Source: Trema orientale
Lineage: Eukaryota; Streptophyta; Magnoliopsida; Rosales; Cannabaceae
DNA: 64,000 nucleotides
NCBI GenBank assembly: GCA_002914845.1
Contig: JXTC01000143.1
Span: forward strand, 350,380 to 414,379
Reading direction: 5' to 3'
The notes beneath the pieces are model-generated. The model was given only the letters and a program-made list of their open reading frames with translations. It had not been told where the DNA came from and searched no databases. Below, one piece after another: positions 36,209-45,885 of this stretch (positions are counted from its first letter, which is position 1; the number at the start of each line of letters is the position of its first letter). Made by a program: the position numbers and the translations under genes.

Positions 36209-37648
36209 CAGTCAAAGGACCGTCTGCCAGCATACATGAAACAGATCGAGGATGAGTCCGATAGACCAGACACCACAATAGAAGAGCTGGTAGCGATCCC
36301 TTTGAAAAAGTCGGAGCCAGAAAAGACGGTCCTGGTCGGAGCTCTGCTATCTGGGTCGGAAAGGGACAGCCTGGTGGAGTTCCTCTGGCAAAATAGGGAC
36401 GTGTTCGCATGGTCCCACAACGACATGCCTGGCATAAATCCCGAGTATGCCTGTCACCGCCTGAACATAGACCCCAATTACCCTCCAGTCAGGCAGAAAC
36501 CCAGGAGGTTCGTGCCAGAAAAGAACAGAGCCATCAACAAAGAGGTTGAGAAGCTGTTAGAAAATGGCCTCATCATGGAATGCACGTACCCCCGTTGGGT
36601 CTCCAACCCAGTGGTGGTGAAAAAGAAAAATGGAGACGACCGGACTTACATCGACTTCACAAATCTGAACAAGGTTTGCCCGAAAGACAGCTTCCCGCTG
36701 CCAAAGATCGATCAGATGGTTGACGCGACGACAGGATTTGGTAGAATGAGCTTTCTAGACGCCTACTCCGGGTATAATCAGATCCCTCTGTTCGAGGAAG
36801 ACCAGGTCCATACGGCCTTTATCACAGAACGGGGTCTGTATTGCTACAAACGCATGCCTTTCGGTTTAAAGAACACAGGGGCAACCTATCAGAGGCTCAT
36901 GAATAAAATGTTCGCTGGCCTCTTGGGGAGGACGATGGAGGTATACATCGACGACATGGTAGTGAAAAGCAAGGAAGTTTCCGACCACCTAAACCACCTC
37001 GCCGAATGCTTCCAAGTCCTAAAGCACTACCAAATGCCCCTGAACCCCAAGAAGTGCGCTTTCGGGGTGTCGTCCAGTCAGTTCCTGGGGCATATCGTAT
37101 GTAAGAGGGGAATCGAGGCCAATCCAACTCAGCTTTCTTCGATCGCGAATGAACACAGGCCCTCAACCGTCAGGGAAGTCCAGCGCTTGACTGGAAAGAT
37201 AGCAGCACTCAGCTGATTCGTCTCTCGGATGTCGGACCGGTGCAAGCCTTTCTTCCAATCCATAAGGAAAAGTTCCTCATTCACCTGGGGGGAGGAACAA
37301 GACACGGCGTTGGCGGAACTCAAACGGTACCTCAGCCACCCGCCTATCCTAGCCTCCCCAGCAGAGGGGCAACGCCTGTATGCGTACCTGGCAGTGTCCG
37401 AGATAGCGGTCAGTGTAGTGCTGTTCATCGAAGAGGAGGGCAAGCAGAAGCTGGTGTTCTACGCGAGCCGCATGCTCCTAGACACAGAGACTCGATACAG
37501 CACGGCGGAGAAACTGGTCCTCGCACTGGTCAATGCCAAGAAGAAATTAAGGCAGTATTTCAAAGTGCACCCCATCACGGTCTACACGGACTTCCCCATC
37601 CGACAGATCCTAGCCAAACCAGATTTGTCAGGACGACTTACTAAATAG
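36209..37648 (+). pseudogene. Reverse transcriptase and first RNase H
   Basis: Landmarks in order: KPRRFVPEKNRAINKEVEKL (RT entry), RTYIDFTNLNKVCPKDSFPL, FLDAYSGYNQIPL (first catalytic Asp), KRMPFGLKNTGATYQRLMNK, and YIDDMVVK near 36943 (the Y-x-D-D catalytic pair). After a TGA at 37214 (context LS-stop-FVSRM, where the family has Arg, so CGA to TGA) come the connection segment and the usual gypsy RNase H, which reads FYASRMLLDTETRYS. TAG at 37646 interrupts a conserved RLTKWAVEL block, fitting TGG to TAG. The reading frame never shifts. Confidence 0.93.
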
Positions 37649-38300
37649 GCTGTCGAGTTGGGGACGTATGACATTGATTATCAACCCCGAACGGCGAGAA
37701 AGGGTCAGGTCGTGGCGGATTTCCTAGTGGAGATTCAATCCTTTGATGAATCGCATGATCAACCGCAGACACTACTAACGTCGGACCCCTCGGTCTGGAC
37801 CCTCTACACCGACGGGTCTACTAACATTTCGGGGTCGGGCATCGGAATAGTTCTGCAGACCCCAGTAGGCCTCAAGGTGGAGAAAGCCCTCAGACTCGGG
37901 TTCCAGGCAACGAACAATGAGGCGGAATACGAGGCACTACTCCAGGGTCTCGAGCTTGCCCTGCACTTCAGAGTAAAGAACATATCGGTGAAAACTGACT
38001 CGCAATTGATAGCGGAACAGGTTGCGGGAAACTTCGAAGTGAATGAACCAAGACTGCACAGGTACTTCTCTGAGGTGATGGGGGCAAAAGCTTGTTTCGA
38101 TACGTTTACCATCGAGCAAATACCCAAGGAGATGAACCAGACGGCCGACAGGCTAGCCAAAAGTACCTCAACAGGGGGTACAATCGAGTACACAGAGATC
38201 CTGATGGAAAATGAATATGCGGCGGACCCGATGGAGAACCCCGCGTGCCGTGTATTCACGACCACCTCCGAGGAAACATCCTGGATGAAACCCATCACGC
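37649..38300 (+). pseudogene. Second, archaeal-type RNase H domain (aRH)
   Basis: Open from 37649. The catalytic residues of an RNase HI fold are visible: Asp in LYTDGSTNISGSGIGIVL, Glu in NNEAEYEALLQGLELAL, Asp in VKTDSQLIAEQV and Asp in NQTADRLAKS. This additional domain downstream of the degenerate retroviral RNase H marks the Tat/Ogre clade. Confidence 0.9.
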
Positions 38301-39508
38301 AGTATCTAACGACGGGAGAGCTCCCCCCAGACCCTCGGGAAGCCCGTTCGATCAGACTGAAGTCCGTCCAGTACTCTATGGTCGAGGGTCAGCTGTATAG
38401 AAGGTCTATCATAGGACCAATGCTGAGATGCATAGGCCCCACAGAGGCCCAGAGACTGATGGAGGAGATCCACGAAGGGGTCTGCGGTAACCACTATGGA
38501 GGGCGGAGCCTCGCCCACAGGGCCTTGACAGCTGGATATTTCTGGCCCTACATGATGACCGAGACAGCCCAGTTCGTTAAGAAGTGCGACAAATGCCAGA
38601 GGTTCGCTCCCTTAAAACATCAACCAGCGGAGGAGCTCCACTCTAACATCACTCCATGGCCCTTCGTAAAATGGGGCCTGGACATCGTCGGAGAACTCCC
38701 TAGAAGCCCAGGCGGCAAGAGATACGTCATGTTGGCCACTGACTACTTCACCAAATGGGTAGAAGCAGAAGCTTACACAACCGTTAACAAGACAGATACG
38801 ATCAATTTCATTTGGAAGAACATAATATGTCGATACGGAATCCCGCGGGAGATACATGCCGACCATGGTACTCAATTCCAGAATGCCAAACTCAAGGAAT
38901 TGTGAGACATGTGTGGCATAAAGCTCAGTTTTTCGTCAGTGAGCTAGCCCCAAAGAAATGGCCAGGCCGAAACAACGAATAAAGCTATCTTCGGCAACAT
39001 AAAAAAGAACCTGCAAGAGGCCAAAGGGAAATGGCTGGAGGAACTTCCAGCCGTCGTATGGGCTCACAGAACCACTGAACGCAGGTCAACTGGGAGAACC
39101 CCTTTCGCCATGGTGTACGGGTCAGAGGCTGTGATCCCAACCGAGATCGGCCTCCCGACCCTACGCTCAAAAATAGTGGAAAACACCCCGCTGAACGAAC
39201 AGCAGCTCAGCCATAACACGGACCTCCTGGAAGAGACGAGGGACGTGGCTCTGGTTCATCTAGCCTCGTACCAACAACGAGCCAAGACTTATTTCGCGAA
39301 GAAAGTCAACACTTGCAGGTTCAGCACCGGGGATTGGGTCTTGAAGGCCAAAACCGGAAACTCATCGAAGCTAGATCCTAACTGGGTCGGACCCTACGAA
39401 ATTGTCAAAGCACTAAACTGTGGCACGTATGTCCTGAAGGAACTCAAGACGGGCAAAACTCTAGCCAACACATGGAATGCTTAGCACTTGAAAAAGTATT
39501 ATGTATAA
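38301..39508 (+). pseudogene. Integrase
   Basis: The N-terminal HHCC zinc finger is present (H...H in the EIHEGVCGNHYGGRSLAH stretch, then CDKCQRF). The core shows the first Asp in WGLDIVGELPRSPGGKRY, the second in HADHGTQFQNAKLKEL and the Glu in RNGQAETTNKAIF. TGA at 38903 and TAG at 38945 fall between the second Asp and the Glu. The C-terminal domain has a GPY-type motif (DPNWVGPYEIVKAL). TAG at 39482 cuts the final NAxHLKKYYV block, whose natural stop is TAA at 39506-39508. Confidence 0.92.
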
Positions 39509-39625
39509 GCCATGTATAAAGATTCTTCCTTTCATAATGAGCAGATCCACTTTTATACAGGTTGCTAAATTGCCCGCTAGGGTCTGAGCTGAGATAATCA
39601 GACCCCCATCGCCTCAGTTATTCTA

Positions 39626-39944
39626 AAAATCGTACTATAGGAACAAACTTCGTGCAATAGAATATTTGCCGGCGACCCGAGAAAAACGTACAAAGTGGAT
39701 TGAGTTGTGCAATAAAATTCTTGCCAGCAGACCTCGACCTAAAATCGTACTATGGGAACGAACGTCGTGCAATGGAACATTTGCCGGCGACCCGAGAAAA
39801 ACGTACGAAGAGGATCGAGCTGTGCAATAACATTCTTGCCAGCAGACTTCGACCTAAAATCGTACTATGGGAACGAACGTCGTGCAATGAAACATTTGTT
39901 ATTGCCAGCAGACCTCAACCTGGAATTGTACTGTGGGATTGCTC
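39626..39944 (+). repeat. Tandem array, 115-bp unit
   Basis: AAATCGTACTATRGGAAC recurs at 39626, 39741 and 39856, a spacing of exactly 115 bp. The unit includes TTGCCGGCGACCCGAGAAAA and ATTCTTGCCAGCAGACYTCG. Copies one and two are complete and the third breaks off after about 80 bp. Tandem repeats in this part of Tat elements are known to seed satellites. Confidence 0.9.
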
Positions 39945-40164
39945 ATTGGAAGCAGATCCCTTTGGATCTGCCCGTTGGCAGCAGACCACCCTGGGTCTGC
40001 CTGTTGGAAGCAGACCCCATTGGGTCTGCCCTTTAGAAACCCTTTCGGTCTGCCCGTTGGAAGCAGACCACCCTGGGTCTGCCGGTTGGAAGCAGACCCC
40101 GTTTGGTCCGCTTGTTAAAAGCGGATTCCATCGGGTCCGCCCGTTGGAAGTAGACCCATATCTG
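39945..40164 (+). repeat. Tandem array of 29-bp hairpin units
   Basis: About seven and a half units of the form GTTGGAAGCAGACC...GGTCTGCC follow each other at 29 bp, with one shortened to 24 bp. Each unit contains GCAGACC and its complement GGTCTGC separated by six or seven bases, so every unit can fold as a hairpin. The array lies at the meeting point of the sense pol gene and the antisense gene. Confidence 0.92.
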
Positions 40165-40277
40165 TAACTCGAGACAGATAAGAACAAAAAACGACGTTAT
40201 TGCAAAAAAAAGGAAAAGGAGGGCAAAGACAATTTCTGTTATAAAAATCATTACACTACAGATTACAAAACTTGTCC

Positions 40278-40477
40278 TTATCTATTAGTAGGTTTTGGGC
40301 GAAGGCATAACGACACGTCCACATGGTAGTGCCCTGTCTGCTCCCGGTAAGAGCCAAGTCCGGGTCTCCTCCTCTGCAAAGATGGATCTAAGCAGGAATC
40401 GACCAACCCTTGTAATTGACTCCTAGCAGGATTCCACTTGGGGTCGGAGAAGTCCAGCCACACGCGCGGGTCGAATC
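40278..40477 (-). CDS. Antisense gene exon 6 (inferred, terminal)
   Basis: It follows TTGTCTTAACAG. One frame reads GFDPRVWLDFSDPKWNPARS and stays open to a stop at 40278-40280. The phase inherited from exon 5 uses another frame and stops after about 26 codons. Either a small indel or a different splice site is involved, so the C-terminus is uncertain. Confidence 0.45.
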
Positions 40478-40538
40478 CTGTTAAGACAAGTCATAACAGC
40501 AATTACACATCTTCAGCGCTGGAAGAGCCAGAACTCAC

Positions 40539-40672
40539 ATCTCGATTCCCGAAGTTAATCTTATCAATCATAGCACGAAGAGGGTTTACTAGCAACTCCA
40601 GATCATATACGATTGGGCCAGATCCCGAACTCGGCCGAACTGCCGATAGGGGAATGGTATCGTATATGATAC
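40539..40672 (-). CDS. Antisense gene exon 5 (inferred)
   Basis: It follows a polypyrimidine acceptor (T-run, then GTGTGTGATCAG) and ends at GAGAT|GTGAGT. Entered in the phase left by exon 4, all 44 codons are open and read YDTIPLSAVRPSSGSGPIVY then DLELLVNPLRAMIDKINFGN. No open reading frame longer than this exists here, so it is visible only through splice-site logic. Confidence 0.6.
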
Positions 40673-40826
40673 CTGATCACACACAAAAAAAAAAAAAAAT
40701 AGGGGACGAGAGTAAATATAAAAAAGAGTATATATCTTCATTGCTAAAGTAGACATTTACAAAGAACTGTTCACTGTACATGTCTTAATTCCATAGATGT
40801 ACAAAGGAGCAGGAACCCTTAGTTAC

Positions 40827-41896
40827 CTCTGCCAGAGGGAGGGATGCCAGTTTCAGCACTCGCACCGGCTACGACGCGAGACGGTGCCTCAGGCTCAGAA
40901 TCGTCGCTGGAGAGAGTAACGGTGGTAGCAGCCTCGGATCGGTCCTTAGTTAGCTCAGCCGAACTCACGACAGGTACCAGCTCTGTGCTCACGGCAGCGG
41001 ATGTCGAGGGCCCACCTCTCTCTTCATCGAGCATTTTCAACACGTCAGCAGGGTACTCGATGTTAATTGCGTCACCCATCTACTGCATGTAATAACCGAC
41101 AGAGTAACAGTCCCTCTCCACGCCCTTCTGCAGGTCGAACTGGTCTGGCGTCACCACCTCTGGGTGACCCTCGAATTCTCGGTTCTCCCAGCCAGACCTA
41201 TAGCTCTCGGCAGAAAGGACGTCCACCTGCCGCTGGTACCTCAGCTTAAGCTTGTCGGCATCTGCTAGCCTGTCTCTAGCGCTGCCAGCCTAAGCTCCGC
41301 CTGGCGCTGCGACAAATCAGCCAAAAAATTATTAATATCGGCTAACTCTTCGCAGCGCGAGCGGGTCAGCTCGACATGGGACTTCAGCAACTTATGTTGC
41401 CCCAAGTGCGAACAGCTAATTACCTCATTGGATCGATCGAGCCTGCGTTGCAGAGAATGAGCCTCCAGCTTTGCCTTCGCCTCAGCCTTCCTGGCCTCCT
41501 TAGCATCATCGATGGCGCAGTCCCGGGCTATGTTGGCGAGCCCCATCTCAGCTATGGCATTTAGCCGTCCTGCTCCTTCAGCTTGGCCTCAGTCTGGGCC
41601 AGACCCACGACCTCTGCCTGAGCACGGAGGCCAGGGATCTCAGCCTCCAGGGACTTGAGTCTCCCTTCCGCCTCCACTAGCTTGCCGGCCAGCTCTTCGC
41701 GGCCAGTCCTTTCGGCACTCAAGGCTTGAGCCACCGCAGAACTGACCCTGGCATCTTCCAAACTCCTGAACAGATCGAAGTCAGCCCTAAGTGAATTGAG
41801 GGGGGCCTCGCTCTGCTCTACCGCTGCCATTTTCACGCCCAGTTGCCTCGTCAGCTCTTCTACGTGAGAGGCGTAGAAAGACTGGACGGCAGCTAG
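40827..41896 (-). pseudogene. Antisense gene exon 4: coiled-coil region with frame lesions
   Basis: It starts LAAVQSFYASHVEELTRQLG and continues with heptad-rich helices (REELAGKLVEAEGRLKSLEA; ARKAEAKAKLEAHSLQRRLD). The frame shifts by one near 41565 and again near 41265, where the next frame reads DRLADADKLKLRYQRQVDVL. TAG at 41080-41082 precedes MGDAINIEYPADVLKMLDEE. It ends at the donor AGAG|GTAACT; reading through that donor meets TAA at 40819-40821. Confidence 0.75.
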
Positions 41897-41970
41897 CTGT
41901 AAGACAAAAAATCAGAAATCAGCGGCTGCCACACGCACCGAGGGAAGAAAAAGAATTAGACGAGCCATAC

Positions 41971-42890
41971 CTGTGCGAGATTGCGGCGGCAGACGTCGCC
42001 CACATTCTCCAGGGAGAGCGCCTCCAACTCGGGCATTTCAGCAGGGCGCCCCCCCTGGACACTCGTCGCGCCTACGGATCGCGATTCCTCCCCGGCTCCC
42101 GCGGGCACTCCAGCAACGTCTCCCAATGCTCCTGCAGTGAGGGGGATAGGGGCAGCCAGGGCGGCGACGGGCGCCGCACCCCCAGCAGTGACGGTAACGG
42201 CCACATCTTCAGCCGCCTCAGCTACCCCGCCAACTGCCTCCGCGGTAGACCCGGTGGTTTGTAATTTTTTGGTCTTGTCTTGACCAGCGCACTCGGACGG
42301 ACCGTGGCGCGCAGACCTCTTCCTCCTCGGCACGGTCAGGGTGGCCCCATCGTCCTTGCTGTCTGAGGAGGGAGCGGCTCTACCCCTCTTCGTCGCCGGC
42401 CCCTTGCCTGCTTCCGATGGGTCGGCCTCGCTCCCCCGCTTTGCGGCTAATGAAGGGGGGGAGGACAGGCGGGACTTCAGCCTGGGAGCCCCTCTGCCGA
42501 GTTCGGCGATTTTCCCGCGGGAGCGGGCTGACCCAGACCCCGCACTCGCCGTCGAACCAGAGCCGACGATTAAGGGGGCTGCCGCAGTGAACTCCCCGGG
42601 CTGGCCCGAGGACGACCCTCCGCTGTACCTAATCCTGATGGCAGGCGTCTCTTGGGTCACAGGTCCGACCGCCCCTGAAAGAGGCGCCGGAGGGATGTCG
42701 TCCCCGGACACGAACAAGCCCTCCAGCTCGTCGTCCGAGTCTTCTCGCCGGGCAGCAGCCCCCGGCCCCGCGGCCTCATCCTCGGAAGACACCACCACTC
42801 GTTGGCCAGCGGGAACCTTCGGCCGTGCTCGAGGAGCAGTCACGCCCTTCTTAGTGAGGGAGGGCTCCGTTGCAGGACCGGCATTCGGAC
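41971..42890 (-). CDS. Antisense gene exon 3: low-complexity, basic/acidic linker
   Basis: Rich in Ala, Pro, Gly and Ser, with acidic patches (SSEDEAAGPG, EDSDDELEGLF) and basic clusters that could act as nuclear localisation signals (KGPATKRGRAA, VPRRKRSARHG). It enters at the 80-nt intron 2, whose splicing completes a Gly codon and switches to this frame, and leaves in phase 0 at CACAG|GTATGG. The high GC content stands out from the host sequence. Confidence 0.75.
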
Positions 42891-42970
42891 CTGCAAAAAC
42901 CAATGAGAACCAAAGTCAGAGGACGACCCAAGTGCGAACAGTGTAACGCTCGCCGAAGAAGCAGACCCAC

Positions 42971-44009
42971 CTTTGATTCTCTTGGGGGCAGCGGCTTCTA
43001 CGCTTCGGAGCCTGTCACACTCCCCGGCCATGAACACCACCGCCTCTTCAAGCTCGAGCCTGGTCGGCGGCATCAGCTCACCAGGTCCAGCCAGCTGATT
43101 CGAAGCCATGACCTGACGTCCCACCATGGTGAGGCGAGTCTGCTCATCCCGGCGGAACCGGTTCAAGGCCATGGCGTCGAGCTTACCCCTAAGGTGTTTG
43201 GTGATGGCCCAAGTGTCCAGCGGGAAGGAGAGGTGCAGGATGGCCCTCGACATCATGTTCATCACCTGGGAGCTCAAGACGGCCTGGATATGGCGGCAGT
43301 CCCCAGCAGACTTAAAAATGATGATACCCTCCAGTTCCCGAAGCCGACCTGCCGACGGCCGCGCGTCGAATCTGGCGTCCTCCATTGTACCTGCGGGAAA
43401 CCAAGCCTTGTGAGAGGAAGGAAATTTGGGCTCGGACCCCAAAGAATCAGAGGCAACCAAATGCTTACTCAGCGAGAATGACAAAGGGATCTGGAAACGC
43501 TCCCCGTTCACCCAAGGCGAGCACCATGCCCCGCCGACCGCATACAGCCTGGAGTGGGAATCCCACTGCTTATCCGATTTCGGCAGGACCCAGAAGATGT
43601 GACGCCCCTGGATCGGCTGGAGATAGAAAGTAGGGTAGGAGCTCTTCTTGGGGATGGGTGTAAGCTTATAAGCGTAAAAAATCACCTCGAGGTCGATGTG
43701 GATATTGAGGAGGATTGACAGGGCAGAGAGCCCCATCAGGATCATGACCCCGTTTGCATTCAACTGCATCGGATGGATCCCTACGAGGCTGAAAAACTGA
43801 TGAATGAGAGGGGGGAGAGGGAACCGTAGCGATTCTAGGTGTTTCCTCCCTACCACGATAGAGCCCTCAGGGGCAGAAGAGTGGAGGTACCAATCCGCGG
43901 GCCCCTCAACTTTCTGCAGCGTAACCCCTCTAGGAAGGCAAAGCTGCCTCCTCAGCGATGCCAGCTCAGAATCGGCGACGGGGTGTAGTAGGTTCTGGTT
44001 TGAAGCCAT
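42971..44009 (-). CDS. Antisense gene exons 1-2: PF04195-like plant transposon domain
   Basis: The start is chosen as ATG at 44009 (MASNQNLLHPVADSELASL); an upstream GTG at 44024 is in frame but not a normal plant start. The conserved core reads LRFPLPPLIHQFFSLVGIHP and QLNANGVMILMGLSALSI, then YLQPIQGRHIFWVLPKSDKQ, then GGAWCSPWVNGERFQIPLSF. This pattern belongs to the Pfam family called putative gypsy type transposon (Transposase_28), which despite its name has no proven transposase activity. Intron 1 (43468-43391, 78 nt) lies in frame, so a retained-intron product is also open. The exon after it reads TMEDARFDARPSAGRLRELE. Confidence 0.85.
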
Positions 44010-44155
44010 TTCGAAAGTTGTCACTCGAGGAATCGAAAGCTTTGCAAGGAAAGGGAATTCGGAAGCCCTAAATGAGGAAGCGCTAAAGCGTTCGAGAGAA
44101 AGAAAACGAGAATGCTTAGAAGTGTTGGTAAAGAGAAAGACGAATTAAAGGGGGC

Positions 44156-44164
44156 CTTTTATAG
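44156..44164 (-). promoter_or_regulatory. TATA box of the antisense gene
   Basis: On the minus strand the sequence is CTCTATAAAAGGCCCCC, a strong plant TATA element. It lies about 148 nt upstream of the ATG at 44009, so transcription would start near 44130. It is outside the 3' LTR, so the gene does not depend on LTR promoter activity. Confidence 0.75.
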
Positions 44165-44366
44165 AGGAGGAACCCAAGAGTCCCTCCAAGGCCTGACGAG
44201 GGGGAAATGGGACATTTGAATTTCAAACTTTTGGAATCATGATACAGCCCAGCGCGCGTCAGTATCGATAAACGGTGAGCGATAATGAAAACGGGCCACG
44301 TGTAGTCCCTGCATTGGTGGGCCGAATGAGTGATTTCCCCATTTGACGATCGCTATCACATCAAAT

Positions 44367-44380
44367 AGGGAAATGGGGGC
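44367..44380 (+). other. Polypurine tract
   Basis: AGGGAAATGGGGGC lies three bases upstream of the 3' LTR. This is the usual primer for plus-strand synthesis. Confidence 0.85.
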
Positions 44381-44383
44381 AGT

Positions 44384-45113
44384 TGTGGGGCCCACTCTCA
44401 AATCGTTCGCCACGTGGGCAGTTCGCCAGCTGGTAGAGAATTCGCCAACTGGCACACGTGCGAGAAAGCATCTTGGGAATCACGCGATCCGCACGAGATG
44501 CTAGAGGACCCGTCCGGTTGTTGTGGGCCAAAGCCGCACCCATCTGAGATCCTAGATGGGCTCGGCCTCATCCGACCTTCGCCTCAACAGCTGGGGGGGG
44601 TCAGAAGCCTCGAAGGTCTTCCGTCAGAGGGCCACGCGAGACAACACACAGATCCAGACCTAGACAGGGTATTTAATGCGATCCTGGGTAGGTGCGCAAA
44701 CTGGGCAAGCCGTCCCGATAGAGCGGCAAATTGTCAGCGTCCTCTCGCATCAAGCCCACACCGGAAACAATGGCAGAAAGTAGGCCATGTCAATTAAGGG
44801 GGATCACGGCAGTCTAGGCCCGTGATTTCTGGAATCGATCATGATGAGAGAAGGTACTTAATCCTGGGGTTAAGCGCTAACAGTGCCCCGACCTCAGGAT
44901 ATATATATATAACCTGCATTCTTTTCAGATAGATAGACAAAATATATCTTGCTCTTCAGATATCCTGACTTCTCATCCTAGTGAGAAAGTATCTGACTTA
45001 AGCATCGGAGAGTCTTTGCAGGTGCGGACCCCCGCTTCTCTAACCAAGCTTGAAGTCGAGGACAGCCAAGGATATCGAAGACACGTGGACAGTTGGTAAG
45101 AATCGTGCCAACA
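44384..45113 (+). repeat. 3' LTR (730 bp)
   Basis: Same ends as the 5' LTR. It differs from it at about 22 positions by hand count, nearly all transitions, many at CG or CHG sites. It is followed by the right AATAT duplication. Confidence 0.95.
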
Positions 45114-45118
45114 AATAT
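45114..45118. repeat. Target-site duplication (right), AATAT
   Basis: Identical to 33186-33190, which fixes the right border of the element. Confidence 0.92.
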
Positions 45119-45455
45119 GTATGAAAAACTGACCTGAATGTTCCATTAAAATGAAGAAGAAATAGATGCAGGGCACAAAGTATATGGATTGACAAGTCTT
45201 ACTCATTCTCTTTCGTGGGAGTAGTGCTATGTTAATAAGATACCTCATATATATATATATATATTTTAAAATGAATGTTAGTCCTCATATAGCATACTGC
45301 ATTATATCAATTTGTCTTATATTTATTTATTCTATGATTTGGAATATATTTCAGTGCTTCACATTACCGTAACCACATTTATTTACAATTGGATGAAAAT
45401 AAATAAATAAATAACGTAAGTTAACTATTATTTTTAAACGGTTTAAGTTAAACCA

Positions 45456-45488
<33 letters not shown>

Positions 45489-45494
45489 CACTAT
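45119..45494. other. AT-rich flank with a (TTA)n microsatellite
   Basis: No gene was recognised. Contains (TA)n near 45246-45263 and about eight TTA repeats at 45459-45486. Confidence 0.6.
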
Positions 45495-45885
45495 TGTAGA
45501 TTCAAGGAACTAAATTTAATATAAGCTATCATTATTATTTAACTATATTTTATAAGTATAGAAAAATCCTAATTTATAATCAGGTACAATGTATTACAGT
45601 ATTACATAGAATTTAGAAAGTTAAATATATTTGATGAGTGAATGTAAAACTACTATTTGTTCAAGGAACTAAATTTAATATAAGTTATTATTACTATTAA
45701 AATATATTTTATTGTATATATATATATTATGACCAATAGTATGGAAAAATAATAATAGGACCAACCATATCATGAAAAGAATTAAATTAGAAATTTTCCT
45801 AAAATTTTAAAAATAGAATACAGATCAAAGAAGCTATTGCATTTTTTTACTTTCTCTCTACTTCAGGCTTAATATATATATATAT
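45495..45885. repeat. AT-rich repeat, copy 2
   Basis: Direct counterpart of 32590-32985 (TTTAATATAAGCTATCATTA..., TAAATATATTTGATGAG, TTAGAAATTTTCCTAA). It lies just right of the retrotransposon. Confidence 0.6.

Larger units (their letters stand above)
40278..44009 (-). pseudogene. Antisense spliced gene of the Tat element (PF04195-like), damaged
   Basis: Six exons are inferred on the minus strand from splice sites that restore reading frame: 44009-43469, 43390-42971, 42890-41971, 41896-40827, 40672-40539 and 40477-40278. Introns are 78, 80, 74, 154 and 61 nt, all GT...AG (GTAAGC, GTGGGT, GTATGG, GTAACT and GTGAGT donors; CCCGCAG, TTTGCAG, TTACAG, GATCAG and TAACAG acceptors). Introns 2 and 3 each join two different open frames correctly. 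A TATA box lies at 44156-44164. The function is unknown; antisense genes of this kind are reported in Grande- and Retand-type elements. Damage: 1-nt frame errors near 41565 and 41265, TAG at 41080-41082, and the frame of exon 6 does not follow cleanly from exon 5. Antisense introns survive because the genomic RNA is the opposite strand. Confidence 0.85.
33191..45113 (+). mobile_element. Complete Tat-lineage Ty3/gypsy LTR retrotransposon (11.9 kb)
   Basis: Near-identical TG...CA LTRs (33191-33935 and 44384-45113) bound the element, and AATAT is duplicated outside both ends (33186-33190, 45114-45118). The order is LTR, primer site, gag, protease, RT, RNase H, second RNase H, integrase, two tandem arrays, an antisense gene, polypurine tract, LTR. 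A second archaeal-type RNase H and an antisense PF04195-type gene are features of the Tat clade (Grande, Retand, RIRE2-like). I count about 22 substitutions between the LTRs over about 730 bp (near 3%), 21 of them transitions, plus three indels. Insertion is therefore fairly recent and the decay is methylation-like. It is non-autonomous now because of stops in gag-pol. Confidence 0.97.

Noticed and set aside
39945..40164. CRISPR-like array
   Set aside because: The 29-bp periodicity is direct head-to-tail without unique spacers, and it lies in a plant retrotransposon.
39700..40251. Open frames of 61-155 codons across the 115-bp and 29-bp arrays, on both strands
   Set aside because: Several frames are open at once because the unit lengths carry no stops. 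The peptides are only repeat translations.
42341..42946. Plus-strand open frames opposite the antisense gene (also 41981-42283, 42870-43481)
   Set aside because: They are shadows of GC-rich minus-strand exons. They lack family motifs, while the minus strand has a recognised domain and matching splice sites.
44414..44797. 127-codon open frame in the 3' LTR and its counterpart at 33221-33469
   Set aside because: It lies wholly inside the LTR U3/R sequence, is not conserved between the two LTRs in length, and has no family motif.
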